Assembly (NCBI RefSeq): GCF_039542225.1
Contig: NZ_BAABHS010000036.1
Location: forward strand, 14,019-78,018
Direction: 5' to 3'
Length of the DNA: 64,000 bases
DNA from: Yinghuangia aomiensis
GTDB lineage: Bacteria > Actinomycetota > Actinomycetes > Streptomycetales > Streptomycetaceae
Shown here: in pieces, positions 41,300 through 49,460 of the stretch
Numbering within the stretch: position 1 is the first letter of the stretch
Layout of the letters: each line of letters opens with the position of its first letter
Position numbers and translations under genes: made by a program
Notes under the pieces: model-generated
The model's database searches: none
What the model saw: only the letters and a program-made list of their open reading frames with translations
What the model was told of the DNA's origin: nothing

Positions 41300-41878
41300 T
41301 CACACGTGTTCCAACACCAACACCGCGCGAGTCCCCGCCTCCAACGCCCGGAACACGTGCGGAACATCGCCCGGATAGGCGATGTAGTCCCCCGGCCCCA
41401 GCTCGACCGGCTCCTCGGCTGTTCCCACCAGCGCGCGGCCCGCGCCGATCACCACGTGTTCCAGGACCCCGGGCATGTGCGGATCGGAGGAACGCCCGGG
41501 ACCCGGCTCGGCGGCGATGTTGTACACGTCCCGGCGGGCGCCCGGCGGCGATGCCGAAAGCAGGATCGCCTGATAGTCGGACTCCGCCGAGTGCACCGCG
41601 GGCCCCTGCCCCGCCCGGATCACCCGCGTCTCCGGGCGGCCCGGAGCGAGGAGCCGCGAGAACGGGATCTCCAAGGCGACGCACAACGCCCAGAGCGTCT
41701 CCAAGCTCGGATTGCCCGTCCCCGACTCCAATTGCGACAGGGTCGACTTGGCCACCCCCGCCCGGCGCGCGACTTCGCCCATCGACAGGCCGGCACGGAC
41801 CCGCTCGCGGCGCAGGGCACGGGCGATCAGCTCGATGGGGGCCCGGAACGGGGCGGCATCCTCGGCCAAAGTGTTCAC
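41300..41878 (-). CDS. XRE-type regulator with cupin sensor domain
   Basis: 192 residues from GTG. HTH about 20-75 (M-G-E-V-A-R-R-A-G-V-A-K-S-T-L-S-Q-L-E-S-G) and a C-terminal cupin (G-P-G-D-Y-I-A-Y-P-G-D-V-P-H-V-F). Typical of PuuR/YdcN-type regulators. It is divergent from azlCD with a shared promoter region (41900-41935) containing a perfect inverted repeat, so it most likely represses azlCD and itself. Confidence 0.92.
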   Translation of the reverse strand: MNTLAEDAAPFRAPIELIARALRRERVRAGLSMGEVARRAGVAKSTLSQLESGTGNPSLETLWALCVALEIPFSRLLAPGRPETRVIRAGQGPAVHSAESDYQAILLSASPPGARRDVYNIAAEPGPGRSSDPHMPGVLEHVVIGAGRALVGTAEEPVELGPGDYIAYPGDVPHVFRALEAGTRAVLVLEHV

Positions 41879-41899
41879 TCCAGCGTCTCATCGTTCGTC

Positions 41900-41935
41900 T
41901 TGACGAACACCCTACCGGTGTTCACTATAAACGTC
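41900..41935 (+). promoter_or_regulatory. azlC promoter with embedded operator
   Basis: TTGACG (41900-41905), 17-bp spacer, CACTAT (41923-41928), then seven bases to the azlC ATG at 41936, which lacks a Shine-Dalgarno: a leaderless promoter. Between the two boxes lies GAACACC-ctacc-GGTGTTC (41905-41923), a perfect 7-5-7 inverted repeat ideally placed for repression by the XRE-cupin protein. Confidence 0.65.
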
Positions 41936-42628
41936 ATGCGTTCGATGTGGAGAACACTCGACGGCGCCCAAGCCCGCGACATAGCCCTCGTCTGCCTGGC
42001 CGTGGGCGTGATCGGCGTGTCCTACGGCGCGGCGTCCGCCTCGGCCGGATTCCCGTGGTGGTTCCCTGCCCTGACCGGGGCGTTGGTGCTGGCCGCCTCC
42101 TCGGAATTCCTCTTCCTCGGCATCCTCGCCGCCGGCGGCGGCCCGCTCGCCGCACTGGGCGCCGGCCTCCTGGTGAACGCCCGCCATCTGCCCTTCGGCT
42201 TCGCCGTCCCCGACGTCCTCGGCCGCGGCTGGGCGCGGCTGCTCGGGACACACCTCATGAACGACGAGACCGTCGTCTTCGCCGTGGCCCAAGACGGCCT
42301 CCCGCGCAAACGCGCCGCCTACTGGACCTGCGGCCTTGGCATCCTCGTCTGCTGGCCTACCGGCGCGCTCCTGGGCGCACTACTCGGCAGCATCGTCCAC
42401 GACACCGCCGCACTCGGCCTTGATGCGATGTTCCCCGCGGTGATCGCGGCCCTGATCCTGCCCGCCCTCAAGGTGCGCACCACACGCCGGGCCGCCACGG
42501 CCGCAGCAGCGCTCGCCCTTGCGCTGACCCCCGCCCTGCCCGCAGGGCTCCCCGTACTCGTCGGGCTCGCCGGGCTCGTCTTCTGCCGCAACACCGCGGC
42601 CCCGGACGCCGGGAGCGACCTGCCATGA
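41936..42628 (+). CDS. azlC: AzlC-family branched-chain amino acid exporter, large subunit
   Basis: 230 residues with about five to six hydrophobic segments. L-V-C-L-A-V-G-V-I-G-V-S-Y-G-A-A and E-F-L-F-L-G-I-L-A-A-G-G-G-P near the start, and the A-R-H-L-P-F-G motif about residue 82-88, are AzlC hallmarks. With AzlD it exports branched-chain amino acids or analogues. ATG; stop overlaps azlD by four bases. Note the XRE-cupin regulator upstream rather than an Lrp-type one. Confidence 0.9.
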   Translation: MRSMWRTLDGAQARDIALVCLAVGVIGVSYGAASASAGFPWWFPALTGALVLAASSEFLFLGILAAGGGPLAALGAGLLVNARHLPFGFAVPDVLGRGWARLLGTHLMNDETVVFAVAQDGLPRKRAAYWTCGLGILVCWPTGALLGALLGSIVHDTAALGLDAMFPAVIAALILPALKVRTTRRAATAAAALALALTPALPAGLPVLVGLAGLVFCRNTAAPDAGSDLP

Positions 42629-42948
42629 CAGCGACTTCCCCCATCGTCGCCGCCATGCTGGCCCTGGCGGCGGGCACCTTCCTCCTCCGCCTCGCCGGCC
42701 CCGCACTACGCGCCCGCGTCCGCTTCCCCCCGCCGGCCGAACACCTGCTGGAAGCCTCCGCCGTCGTCCTCCTGGCCGGACTCCTCGCCGTCTCCGCCTG
42801 CTTCGAAGGCCACAGCCCCGCAGGCCCCGCGCGCCTGCTCGGCGTCCTCACCGGCGCACTGCTCGCCTGGCGACGAGCCCCGTTCCTGGCCGTCGTCCTC
42901 GGCGCGGCAACGACCACCGCCCTGCTGCGCCTCCTCGGACTCAACTGA
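42625..42948 (+). CDS. azlD: AzlD-type small subunit of the exporter
   Basis: 107 residues with four hydrophobic stretches and the T-F-L-L-R-L-A-G-P motif early, as in AzlD. ATGA overlap with azlC shows coupled translation. Confidence 0.87.
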   Translation: MTATSPIVAAMLALAAGTFLLRLAGPALRARVRFPPPAEHLLEASAVVLLAGLLAVSACFEGHSPAGPARLLGVLTGALLAWRRAPFLAVVLGAATTTALLRLLGLN

Positions 42949-42951
42949 CAA

Positions 42952-42963
42952 CCACACGTGTGG
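42952..42963. other. 12-bp perfect palindrome CCACACGTGTGG
   Basis: Lies in the 17-bp gap between the convergent ends of azlD and the MFS gene. Loop-free, so it is not a good terminator; could be a protein site or chance. Confidence 0.4.
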
Positions 42964-42965
42964 GC

Positions 42966-44594
42966 TCAGTGCCCCACCGACGACTCCAGCCGCGCCCGCC
43001 GCAGGGCGAACCACGCCCCGACAGCCGCCAGCAGAATCACCACCGACCCGACCGCGGCCGCGATGTGCAAGCCGTCGAGGAAGGCGCCCTGGGCAGATGC
43101 CGACAGCGCCGAACCCATCTGATCCGGCAGACGGGTCGCGGCGTCGACGGCACCCGCGAACGAGTCGTTCGCCGCATGCGTCGTCCCCGCGTCCATGCCC
43201 GCGGGGACCGCCAAATGACTGCGGTACACCCCGGTGATCACCGAACCGAGCAGGGCGATGCCCAAGGCCGCGCCGAGTTCGTACGCGGTCTCCGAAATCG
43301 CCGACGCCGCACCCGCATTCTCCTTCGGCGCGTTCGACATGATCAGGTCGGCGGTCACCGTGAACGACAGGCCCGCGCCAAGGCCCACCAGCATCAGCGC
43401 CACACCCACCAGCGGGTACGGCGTCGAGGCATCGAGCACCGGCAGCACGCCCAGGCCCAGCCCCACCGCGGCAAGCCCGGCCGTGACCGCGACCCGCGGG
43501 GAGACACGCCGTGCCACCGAACCGGCGGCCAGACCGGTCACGATCGAACCGATCGTGGCCGGCAGCTCGGCCAGACCCGCCTGCAGCGGACTGCGCCCCT
43601 GCACGAGCTGGAAGTACTGGGAGAGGAAGAACACCACACCCGCAAGGCCGAACACCGTCAGCAGATCGGCGAGCACCGCCCCTGAGAACGTCCGGTTACG
43701 GAACAGCCGTACGTCCAACAGCGGTACGCGCAGGGTGAACTGGCGGCGCGTGAACCAGACGAGCGCGGCGACACCGGCAAGGCCGACCGCCACCACCTCG
43801 ACGCCGACGCCATTGGCCGCAGCGTCCTTGATCGCATACACGACCGCCACCATGCCGACCAGCGACAGCAGTGCGCTCGGAATATCCCAAGGCCCGGGGG
43901 AGGGGTTCTTCGACTCGGGCAGCAGGCGGATACCGACCACGATCAGCAGGGCCATCACCGGCAGGTTGATCAGAAAGACCGAGCCCCACCAGAAGTGCTC
44001 CAACAGGAACCCGCCGACGACCGGCCCGACCGCCGCGCCCGCCATCGACATGGCACCCCACACGCCGATCGCGAAACTGCGCTCGCGCGCGTCGGGGAAC
44101 AGGTTGCGGATCAGCGCCAGCGTGGACGGCATCAGCGTCGCACCGGCGGCACCCATCGCCGCACGAGCGGCGATCAGCGCCTCGGCGTTCGGCGCGTACG
44201 CCGCCACGACCGAAAGCGCCCCGAACGCCGCCGAGCCCCACAACAGGAGCTTCTTCCGCCCCCACCGATCGCCGAGCGTGCCCATGGTGACCAGAAGGCC
44301 CGCGATGACGAACGAGTAGGCGTCACCGATCCACAGCAGTTGCTCACCGGAAGGGTGCAGGTCGGCACTCAGGAACGGAACGGCCAAGCCGAGGACGGTG
44401 GCGTCGATCGCGACGAGCAGCACCGCGAGGACCAGCACGGGCAGCGCGACCCAGCGGCCGGGGTGCCCGAGGGCGGGCGGCTTCTCGGCGGACGCCGGCG
44501 GGTCGCCGAGCATCGCCGTCCCGGCAGCACGCGCGGGATTCCCCGCCGGGCCGGCCGTCGGACCGCTGGTCGAATTGTCTACGGGCTTGCTCAC
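42966..44594 (-). CDS. MFS multidrug-type exporter (DHA2, 14 TM)
   Basis: 542 residues; a 60-residue polar N-terminus, then 14 hydrophobic segments. Motif A G-T-L-G-D-R-W-G-R-K-K; motif C-like G-P-V-V-G-G-F-L-L-E-H in TM5; N-L-P region after TM6. DHA2 pumps export drugs or metabolites using the proton gradient. GTG start without a clear ribosome-binding site. An 18-bp perfect palindrome (44720-44737) lies 126 bp upstream, suggesting control by a TetR/MarR-like repressor that is not adjacent. Confidence 0.9.
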   Translation of the reverse strand: MSKPVDNSTSGPTAGPAGNPARAAGTAMLGDPPASAEKPPALGHPGRWVALPVLVLAVLLVAIDATVLGLAVPFLSADLHPSGEQLLWIGDAYSFVIAGLLVTMGTLGDRWGRKKLLLWGSAAFGALSVVAAYAPNAEALIAARAAMGAAGATLMPSTLALIRNLFPDARERSFAIGVWGAMSMAGAAVGPVVGGFLLEHFWWGSVFLINLPVMALLIVVGIRLLPESKNPSPGPWDIPSALLSLVGMVAVVYAIKDAAANGVGVEVVAVGLAGVAALVWFTRRQFTLRVPLLDVRLFRNRTFSGAVLADLLTVFGLAGVVFFLSQYFQLVQGRSPLQAGLAELPATIGSIVTGLAAGSVARRVSPRVAVTAGLAAVGLGLGVLPVLDASTPYPLVGVALMLVGLGAGLSFTVTADLIMSNAPKENAGAASAISETAYELGAALGIALLGSVITGVYRSHLAVPAGMDAGTTHAANDSFAGAVDAATRLPDQMGSALSASAQGAFLDGLHIAAAVGSVVILLAAVGAWFALRRARLESSVGH

Positions 44595-44719
44595 GCTGGT
44601 GTCCGGGACTGTGAAAGGTGCATGGCTGTGGGTTGCTGCGGCCCTGCGGCGACACGGGCCTCCCGATTAGGCAGGGCGCGAGGCCCGTCGTCAGGGCATT
44701 GAAGCGATCTTAGCTCAAG

Positions 44720-44737
44720 TGAGACATGCATGTCTCA
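44720..44737. promoter_or_regulatory. 18-bp perfect palindrome upstream of the MFS gene
   Basis: TGAGACATGCATGTCTCA, perfectly symmetric. Long loop-free dyads of this size are typical TetR operators. No regulator gene lies next to it, so the repressor may have been lost or lies elsewhere. Confidence 0.65.
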
Positions 44738-44839
44738 TCAGATACCGGATCGTTGCGCGGGGCGCCGGACCACCGCGTCTTCGCCGCCTTCAACAGCGGA
44801 GTCGACGCCCGCTCCGGGCGCAGCCGACGTCCTCGCCGG

Positions 44840-45200
44840 ACCGCGGCACCGGGAGTTGCTTTACAGCGTCGCGTCGCCCTGCGACCATGCCCGGCTCGAC
44901 CTCACCCTGGACCGCTCTGGCCTGCGTGCCCACCTTCCGGGCCCCTGGTCTCCAGCGCCGAGCACGTCGCGGGCGTCGGCAAGCCTGCCCCGACGCCTTC
45001 CTCCACGCCGCCCGCGCGATGGGCGTGGCGTCCGGCGACTGCCTGCCGGTCGCGGACAGCCGAAACGGCATGCTCGCCGCCCGTGCCGCGGGGATGGGCA
45101 TCCTCGGCTACACCGCACTGATGCCGCCCGACCGACTCCCGGCGGCCGGGCGGCGGGACTGATCGGCGACCTGCGTGAGGTCCTTCAGGAGTTGTCCTGA
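44840..45200 (+). pseudogene. HAD-superfamily phosphatase remnant
   Basis: Similarity to the second half of a HAD hydrolase passes through at least three frames: L-L-Y-S-V-A-S-P-C-D-H-A-R-L-D-L-T-L-D (about 44850-44930), S-A-E-H-V-A-G-V-G-K-P-A-P (44960-44990), D-A-F-L-H-A-A-R-A-M-G-V and V-A-D-S-R-N-G-M-L-A-A-R-A-A-G-M (44993-45130), then I-G-D-L-R-E-V-L-Q-E-L (45160-45200). The N-terminal D-x-D nucleophile region is missing. Not functional. Confidence 0.75.
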
Positions 45201-45264
45201 GCGGGGAGCACACCGCGGCCGGCGCCCCGCCCTGCGTGGTCCTCGGTACGTCCCGGTCCCGGCT

Positions 45265-45339
45265 CGGTAAGTCGCCGCTTAGTCGGCGGTAAGTCAGCAT
45301 CTTCCCTCGGCCCGGCAGCCGGTAAGTCGACCGCAAGTC
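45265..45339. repeat. Helically phased CGGTAAGTC direct repeats
   Basis: CGGTAAGTC at 45265, 45287 and 45320, plus CGCAAGTC at 45332. Distances 22, 33 and 12 bases are close to whole numbers of an 11-bp helical turn. They lie about 130-210 bp upstream of the MBL hydrolase start and could be a cooperative regulator-binding array. Confidence 0.6.
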
Positions 45340-45472
45340 ACCGGTTAGCCCGGTGCGGGAATCTCGTCACGTCGGCAGGACAGGGGGGACCGCCCGGGAC
45401 GGCCGGCGACACCGACCCGACCGGGCGCGCTCCACGCGTGCCGACGCGCCCCGAAGTACCGAGGAGATGGCC

Positions 45473-46300
45473 ATGACCACCGCCGTGCCCCGCTGCACCC
45501 CGTACCGCATCGCCGCCGAAACCTGGCTGGTGCCGCGCCTCATCGCGGCCGGAGACGCCGGGTTCGTCCCGGTCAACTCGATGGTGATCACCGGCGAGCA
45601 GCCCGTCATCGTCGACACCGGCGCGCCCATGCACGCGGATGCCTGGCGGCAGGACGTGTTCGGCATCGTCGCGCCCGAGGACGTCCGCTGGATCTTCGTC
45701 TCCCACGACGACGCCGACCACACCGGCAACCTCGCCACCGCACTCGACCTCTGCCCGAACGCGACCGTGGTCACCGACTTCGGCGCGTGGCAACGGCTGT
45801 CCGTCCACCTGCCCATCCCGACACACCGCATGCGCTGGCTCAACCCGGGCGAACGCCTCGACATCGGCGACCGCACCCTGCTGGCCATCCGCCCGCCGCA
45901 GTACGACTCACCGACCACCCGCGGCTTCGTCGACACCGCCACCGGCGCCATGTGGGCCGTCGACGCATTCGCCTTGCCCACCCCCGGTGAGGTCTACGAA
46001 CGCTCCGACCTCCCGCCCGGGCTGTGGGAAGACCTCTTCGTTCCCTTCAACAGCATGTCCAACCCGTGGCTCGAATGGGTGGACGCCGACCGCTACGGCC
46101 GCCACCTCGACGAACTCGCCGAACTCCCGGTCACCGTCGCCGCCTCCTGCCACGGCCCGGTCCTCCGCGACGGCGCCCTGACCGACGCGTACATCCAGGC
46201 CCACGCCATGGCCGCCAAGCCCGCCATCCCGGCACCCGGACAGCCGGTCCTCGACCAGATCCTCGCCGCCGCCGGTCTCCAGGACCCGATACCGGCCTGA
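45473..46300 (+). CDS. MBL-fold metallo-hydrolase
   Basis: 275 residues from ATG 45473 (GAGGAG six bases upstream; ATG 45467 is also possible). beta-lactamase-like fold: P-V-I-V-D-T-G-A-P, then V-S-H-D-D-A-D-H-T-G-N, and later A-S-C-H-G-P-V. The metal motif is H-x-D-x-D-H instead of H-x-H-x-D-H, similar to the H-x-E-x-D-H of the di-iron flavodiiron (ODP) branch, so it may hold iron or only one metal. Substrate unknown. Phased repeats lie upstream. Confidence 0.85.
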   Translation: MTTAVPRCTPYRIAAETWLVPRLIAAGDAGFVPVNSMVITGEQPVIVDTGAPMHADAWRQDVFGIVAPEDVRWIFVSHDDADHTGNLATALDLCPNATVVTDFGAWQRLSVHLPIPTHRMRWLNPGERLDIGDRTLLAIRPPQYDSPTTRGFVDTATGAMWAVDAFALPTPGEVYERSDLPPGLWEDLFVPFNSMSNPWLEWVDADRYGRHLDELAELPVTVAASCHGPVLRDGALTDAYIQAHAMAAKPAIPAPGQPVLDQILAAAGLQDPIPA

Positions 46301-46394
46301 GCCGCCCCGCCACGCACGCGGCTGCACGGCCGCGGGAGCGGCAGAGCGCCCACCGAACAGCACACCGAGGCGTCGCCGACGCCCACACGAACAA

Positions 46395-46432
46395 CCGCGC
46401 GGGGTGGGGGGATGGGAGTGACCCCCGCGCGG
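46395..46432. other. Hairpin 1: 10-bp stem, 18-base loop
   Basis: CCGCGCGGGG (46395-46404) pairs perfectly with CCCCGCGCGG (46423-46432). Confidence 0.7.
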
Positions 46433-46467
46433 CAGGCCGGTGCCTGGGGAGGACCACCGGCCTGAAG

Positions 46468-46513
46468 GCCGGCCCGGTACGCGGCACACCCCGTTGCCGC
46501 GTACCGGGCCGGC
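46468..46513. other. Hairpin 2: 19-bp perfect stem, 8-base loop
   Basis: Arms 46468-46486 and 46495-46513 are exact reverse complements; the left arm begins GCCGGCCCGG and ends CGCGGCA. A perfect 19-bp stem is rare by chance even at this GC content. Could be a terminator without T-tract, an RNA element or a relic of inverted terminal sequence. Confidence 0.8.
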
Positions 46514-46575
46514 ACCGACCGATCGACCGCGGACATCGGCCCGCAGGGGAGGACCGACACGAACAGACGTAGATG

Positions 46576-46608
46576 GCAAACGGGCTTGATCAGGCCCGGC
46601 CCGTTTGC
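46576..46608. other. Hairpin 3: 10-bp stem, 13-base loop
   Basis: GCAAACGGGC (46576-46585) pairs with GCCCGTTTGC (46599-46608); a TTGATCA lies in the loop. Confidence 0.7.
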
Positions 46609-46884
46609 GTGACCCCACTCCCGCTCGGGCGGATCGCCGGGCGGCGAGGAAGGGGAGCGGTGGTTGCCCGAAGCGCATCGGCTCCGGCCGGAACGACGCC
46701 CTCACGGGCTCGTCGATTCCGCCCAGGTGCGACGCGTGGGCGACCCGCGGGCGACCCGGCACCGCGACGGACCCTGCACCCCACGGTGGACCGCGAACAC
46801 AGGCTTCGGTGCGTCGGGCGGACAACCGTCCCCGGGATTCAAAGCGACCTGTCGCATCATCAACCCCCTTACTGGGCAACGCTC

Positions 46885-46919
46885 CTGACGGCCAACCAGT
46901 CATACGCCATACTGCCCCG
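46885..46919 (+). promoter_or_regulatory. Leaderless promoter of the membrane protein gene
   Basis: CTGACG (46885-46890), 17-bp spacer, CATACT (46908-46913), then six bases to GTG 46920. No Shine-Dalgarno. Architecture as at azlC. Confidence 0.55.
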
Positions 46920-48914
46920 GTGACCGATCCGACTCCGCCCCGCCCGGACTCCCGCCCCCACGGAATCAGGAGGTGGACGACAGTCGACGAGGATGCCTCG
47001 CGCCGGCGCCGGTTCCGCGTCCTCGCCCCGGGGCTCGCGGCCGTCGCGGTGCTGGTGGTGGCAGCCGCGATCGTGGCGGACGCGCCGAGTGCCGTGTGTG
47101 CGGGGTCGGACGTGCCGTCCGGCGGGACTTCGAGCGGTGTCGATCCGGGGAGCGTTTCGGTCCGGGGTCTCTTCGGCAGCTACGCGAACCAGACCACGGT
47201 CATGGCCAAGCTCGGTCCGTGCGGGCCCGGCGTGGCGGATCCCGTGGTCCTCGGCCTCCTGGTGCTCTTCGCGGGAGCGCTGCTGTGGGTGCCGTGGTTG
47301 GCCGTTCCGGCCGCGCCGGCGGTCTTGCTGGCGAGCGTCTGGCGGGACCCGGCCGTCTCGGTCGCCTCCGGCGCGTGGTGGTGCGTCCTCGCCGTCCTGC
47401 TGTGGGGCTTGGCGGCGCTGGGCGCCCAGGAATACACGTCCCGGGGCAGACCGTGGCACGAGAATGCGGTCAACGACCGGCCTCTCGCCGTTCTGCCGAA
47501 GGACGGCCGAGGAGAGCGCCGCCACGTCCACCGCGCGGCCGCCTTGGTCGGCGCCGCCCTGGTTGTCGTCGCCGTGTCCGTCACCCAAGGCATCGCCGAC
47601 GACCCTGCCGCACCACCCGCGGCCGCATCGCGCAGTGCCGGGGACGCGAAATCCCAGGCCGGGTCCGCACTGCCGTCCCGCCAGTGGACCACACACACTC
47701 CGGACTCGGAGATTTACGCTTACGCCTTCACAACGCCCCCAGGCGCGGTGTCCGTCATCGTCGACGCCTCGACGACCACTCCTCGCCAGTCCGGCTCGCG
47801 CTTCCGCGACTCGACCACCGAACTGTGGCAGTCGGCGGCCGCCCTCGCCGCCGCCGCGGCGCTCTTGGCCGCTCTTCAGGGCGTCGCCGGACCGTCGCGG
47901 ATGGCCCTGCTGCGGCGGCGCGGACGCGTCCCCGCCCGAATCGTCCTCGCCTACGTCCACCGCCCCGGCGAAGCCATCGTCTATCCGGCCGACGACCCGC
48001 ATGGCCGCCGTCCGATGTTCCGCTGCCGCATCCCCGCCGGTCCGACCACCGGGCCGGACCGCCCCCGCGAAGCCGTCCTGTACGGCGAACTCCGCGGCGG
48101 CGTAGCAGCGGTCCTGGCCTTCACGGACGCGACCGACACATTGGACGGGACGATCACAACGAACGCCCCCGACACCCCGCTTCCGCCGCCGACCCCCACG
48201 AACGCCGACGCACCCCCGACCATGGAGCCGCCCCCCGCCGACTCGACCACCACCCTCGACAACGCGGACACCACCACCCCGCCCCCACCGACCAACGAGC
48301 CCGAGCAGCCGCACCCCGACCGCTACCAAACGGCCACCGGCCTCCACCCGGTCTCCCCGTCCCGAGCCCCCGAGTTCCGAGCCCGGGGTCTGGAGGTCAC
48401 GTCCGCGCAAATGGCGCCGCGTGACAAGCCGGTCGTCTGGACGGCCGCCCCGCGTCACCACCGCTGGGGCTTGCTCTCTGCCGTCGGCGCCGCGGTGATC
48501 GCCTGCGTCGTGGCCGCGCTGCGTCCCGAACCTCTCGCCGCCGGCGCCGCGCTCGTGGTCGCCGTCCTGCTCCTGGACCGGGCCGCGGTCCTCCTCGCCT
48601 GGACGATTTCCGCCGACCGTAGGGGAATCCGCCTCCGTACCGGCTGGCGCGCCGTGACCATCGCCTGGCCGGACCTGGCCGCGGTCGGCTATCGCGCGGG
48701 GACTGTCGTCGCCCGAACCTCCGCCGGCGGCCGCCGGTTCCTCCCGCTCGGCGACCCCGAACTCGCCCACGCCGCGGCCGTCTGCGACGCCATGCGCGCC
48801 CGCCCCGAGCTTCGCCCCACCGAAGACGACGACGCCCCCGCGGGCTACCCCGGCGTCCACCTCGCCGTGGCCATCACCGCGCTCGCCCTCGCGACCTGGT
48901 GGTGGACGGCCTAA
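46920..48914 (+). CDS. Multi-pass membrane protein with Pro/Thr linker and PH-like C-terminus
   Basis: 664 residues from GTG. Hydrophobic segments at about 35-55, 105-160 (two or three), 225-245 and 300-325; a Pro/Thr-rich linker about 405-460; then two more helices (about 520-575) followed by a small PH-like domain (I-S-A-D-R-R-G-I-R-L-R-T-G-W-R-A-V-T-I-A-W-P-D-L) of the bPH_6 type, and a last hydrophobic segment. These pieces are common in actinomycete membrane proteins of unknown function. It ends 5 bp before a convergent MarR gene. Confidence 0.75.
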   Translation: MTDPTPPRPDSRPHGIRRWTTVDEDASRRRRFRVLAPGLAAVAVLVVAAAIVADAPSAVCAGSDVPSGGTSSGVDPGSVSVRGLFGSYANQTTVMAKLGPCGPGVADPVVLGLLVLFAGALLWVPWLAVPAAPAVLLASVWRDPAVSVASGAWWCVLAVLLWGLAALGAQEYTSRGRPWHENAVNDRPLAVLPKDGRGERRHVHRAAALVGAALVVVAVSVTQGIADDPAAPPAAASRSAGDAKSQAGSALPSRQWTTHTPDSEIYAYAFTTPPGAVSVIVDASTTTPRQSGSRFRDSTTELWQSAAALAAAAALLAALQGVAGPSRMALLRRRGRVPARIVLAYVHRPGEAIVYPADDPHGRRPMFRCRIPAGPTTGPDRPREAVLYGELRGGVAAVLAFTDATDTLDGTITTNAPDTPLPPPTPTNADAPPTMEPPPADSTTTLDNADTTTPPPPTNEPEQPHPDRYQTATGLHPVSPSRAPEFRARGLEVTSAQMAPRDKPVVWTAAPRHHRWGLLSAVGAAVIACVVAALRPEPLAAGAALVVAVLLLDRAAVLLAWTISADRRGIRLRTGWRAVTIAWPDLAAVGYRAGTVVARTSAGGRRFLPLGDPELAHAAAVCDAMRARPELRPTEDDDAPAGYPGVHLAVAITALALATWWWTA

Positions 48915-48919
48915 CCCGG

Positions 48920-49399
48920 TCAGCTATCCCCGATTCCGCCGTACACCTTGACCAGCAGCGCATGCAGCTCCGCTCGCTCGCGGGCATCGAGCGGCGCGAG
49001 CAACTCGTCCTGAACCCGTTCCGCATCCGCGGTAAGCCGGTCGAGCAGCGCACGCCCTTCCGCGGTCAACGCGACCACGACGCGCCGTCGATCCGCGGGA
49101 TCGCGCGTACGTTCCACGTGCCCGCCCCGCGCAAGCTGTTCGATCACCTTGGCCATGTCGCTCGGGTCGACGGACAGCCGCGCGCACAAGTCCCGTTGCG
49201 CATGCGGCCCGAAGTCCGCAAGCGCCGCGAGCACCGCCATATGCCACAGCCGCAGTCCCTGCCGGGCCAGCCGCTCGGCCAAGCGGCCGCGGGCGGCCTT
49301 GCCGGTCAGCGACAGCAGGTACGTGCTCAACCCCACCAGCGAAGGCGGCGCCGCCCGCCCGGCGTCGGCGCCACGGTCATCCCCATCCAGTTCATCCAC
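48920..49399 (-). CDS. MarR-family regulator
   Basis: 159 residues from GTG. MarR winged helix about 45-115 (L-W-H-M-A-V-L-A-A-L-A-D-F-G-P, A-R-L-S-V-D-P-S-D-M-A-K-V-I-E-Q-L, R-D-P-A-D-R-R-R-V-V-V-A). Divergent from a VOC gene, with a 20-bp perfect palindrome in the 61-bp gap: regulator and target are almost certain. Confidence 0.92.
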   Translation of the reverse strand: MDELDGDDRGADAGRAAPPSLVGLSTYLLSLTGKAARGRLAERLARQGLRLWHMAVLAALADFGPHAQRDLCARLSVDPSDMAKVIEQLARGGHVERTRDPADRRRVVVALTAEGRALLDRLTADAERVQDELLAPLDARERAELHALLVKVYGGIGDS

Positions 49400-49423
49400 C
49401 CCAATATCCTAGGCGTCGCCCTA

Positions 49424-49443
49424 TAGTGGGTGCGCACCCACTA
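49424..49443. promoter_or_regulatory. 20-bp perfect palindrome, MarR operator
   Basis: TAGTGGGTGCGCACCCACTA, exactly symmetric, 24 bp upstream of the MarR GTG and 17 bp upstream of the VOC ATG. It would block both promoters when bound. Confidence 0.8.
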
Positions 49444-49460
49444 ATATCTCGGGAGTCCCG

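Larger units (their letters stand above)
46301..46919. other. Structured intergenic stretch of 619 bp
   Basis: No supported protein gene. It contains three strong hairpins within 46395-46608 and, at its end, a leaderless promoter for the membrane protein. The 46610-46880 part shows nothing specific. Confidence 0.6.

Noticed and set aside
45265..45339. CRISPR-type or origin iterons
   Set aside because: The 9-bp units are too short and too few for CRISPR, and no replication initiator gene is nearby; treated as regulatory repeats instead.
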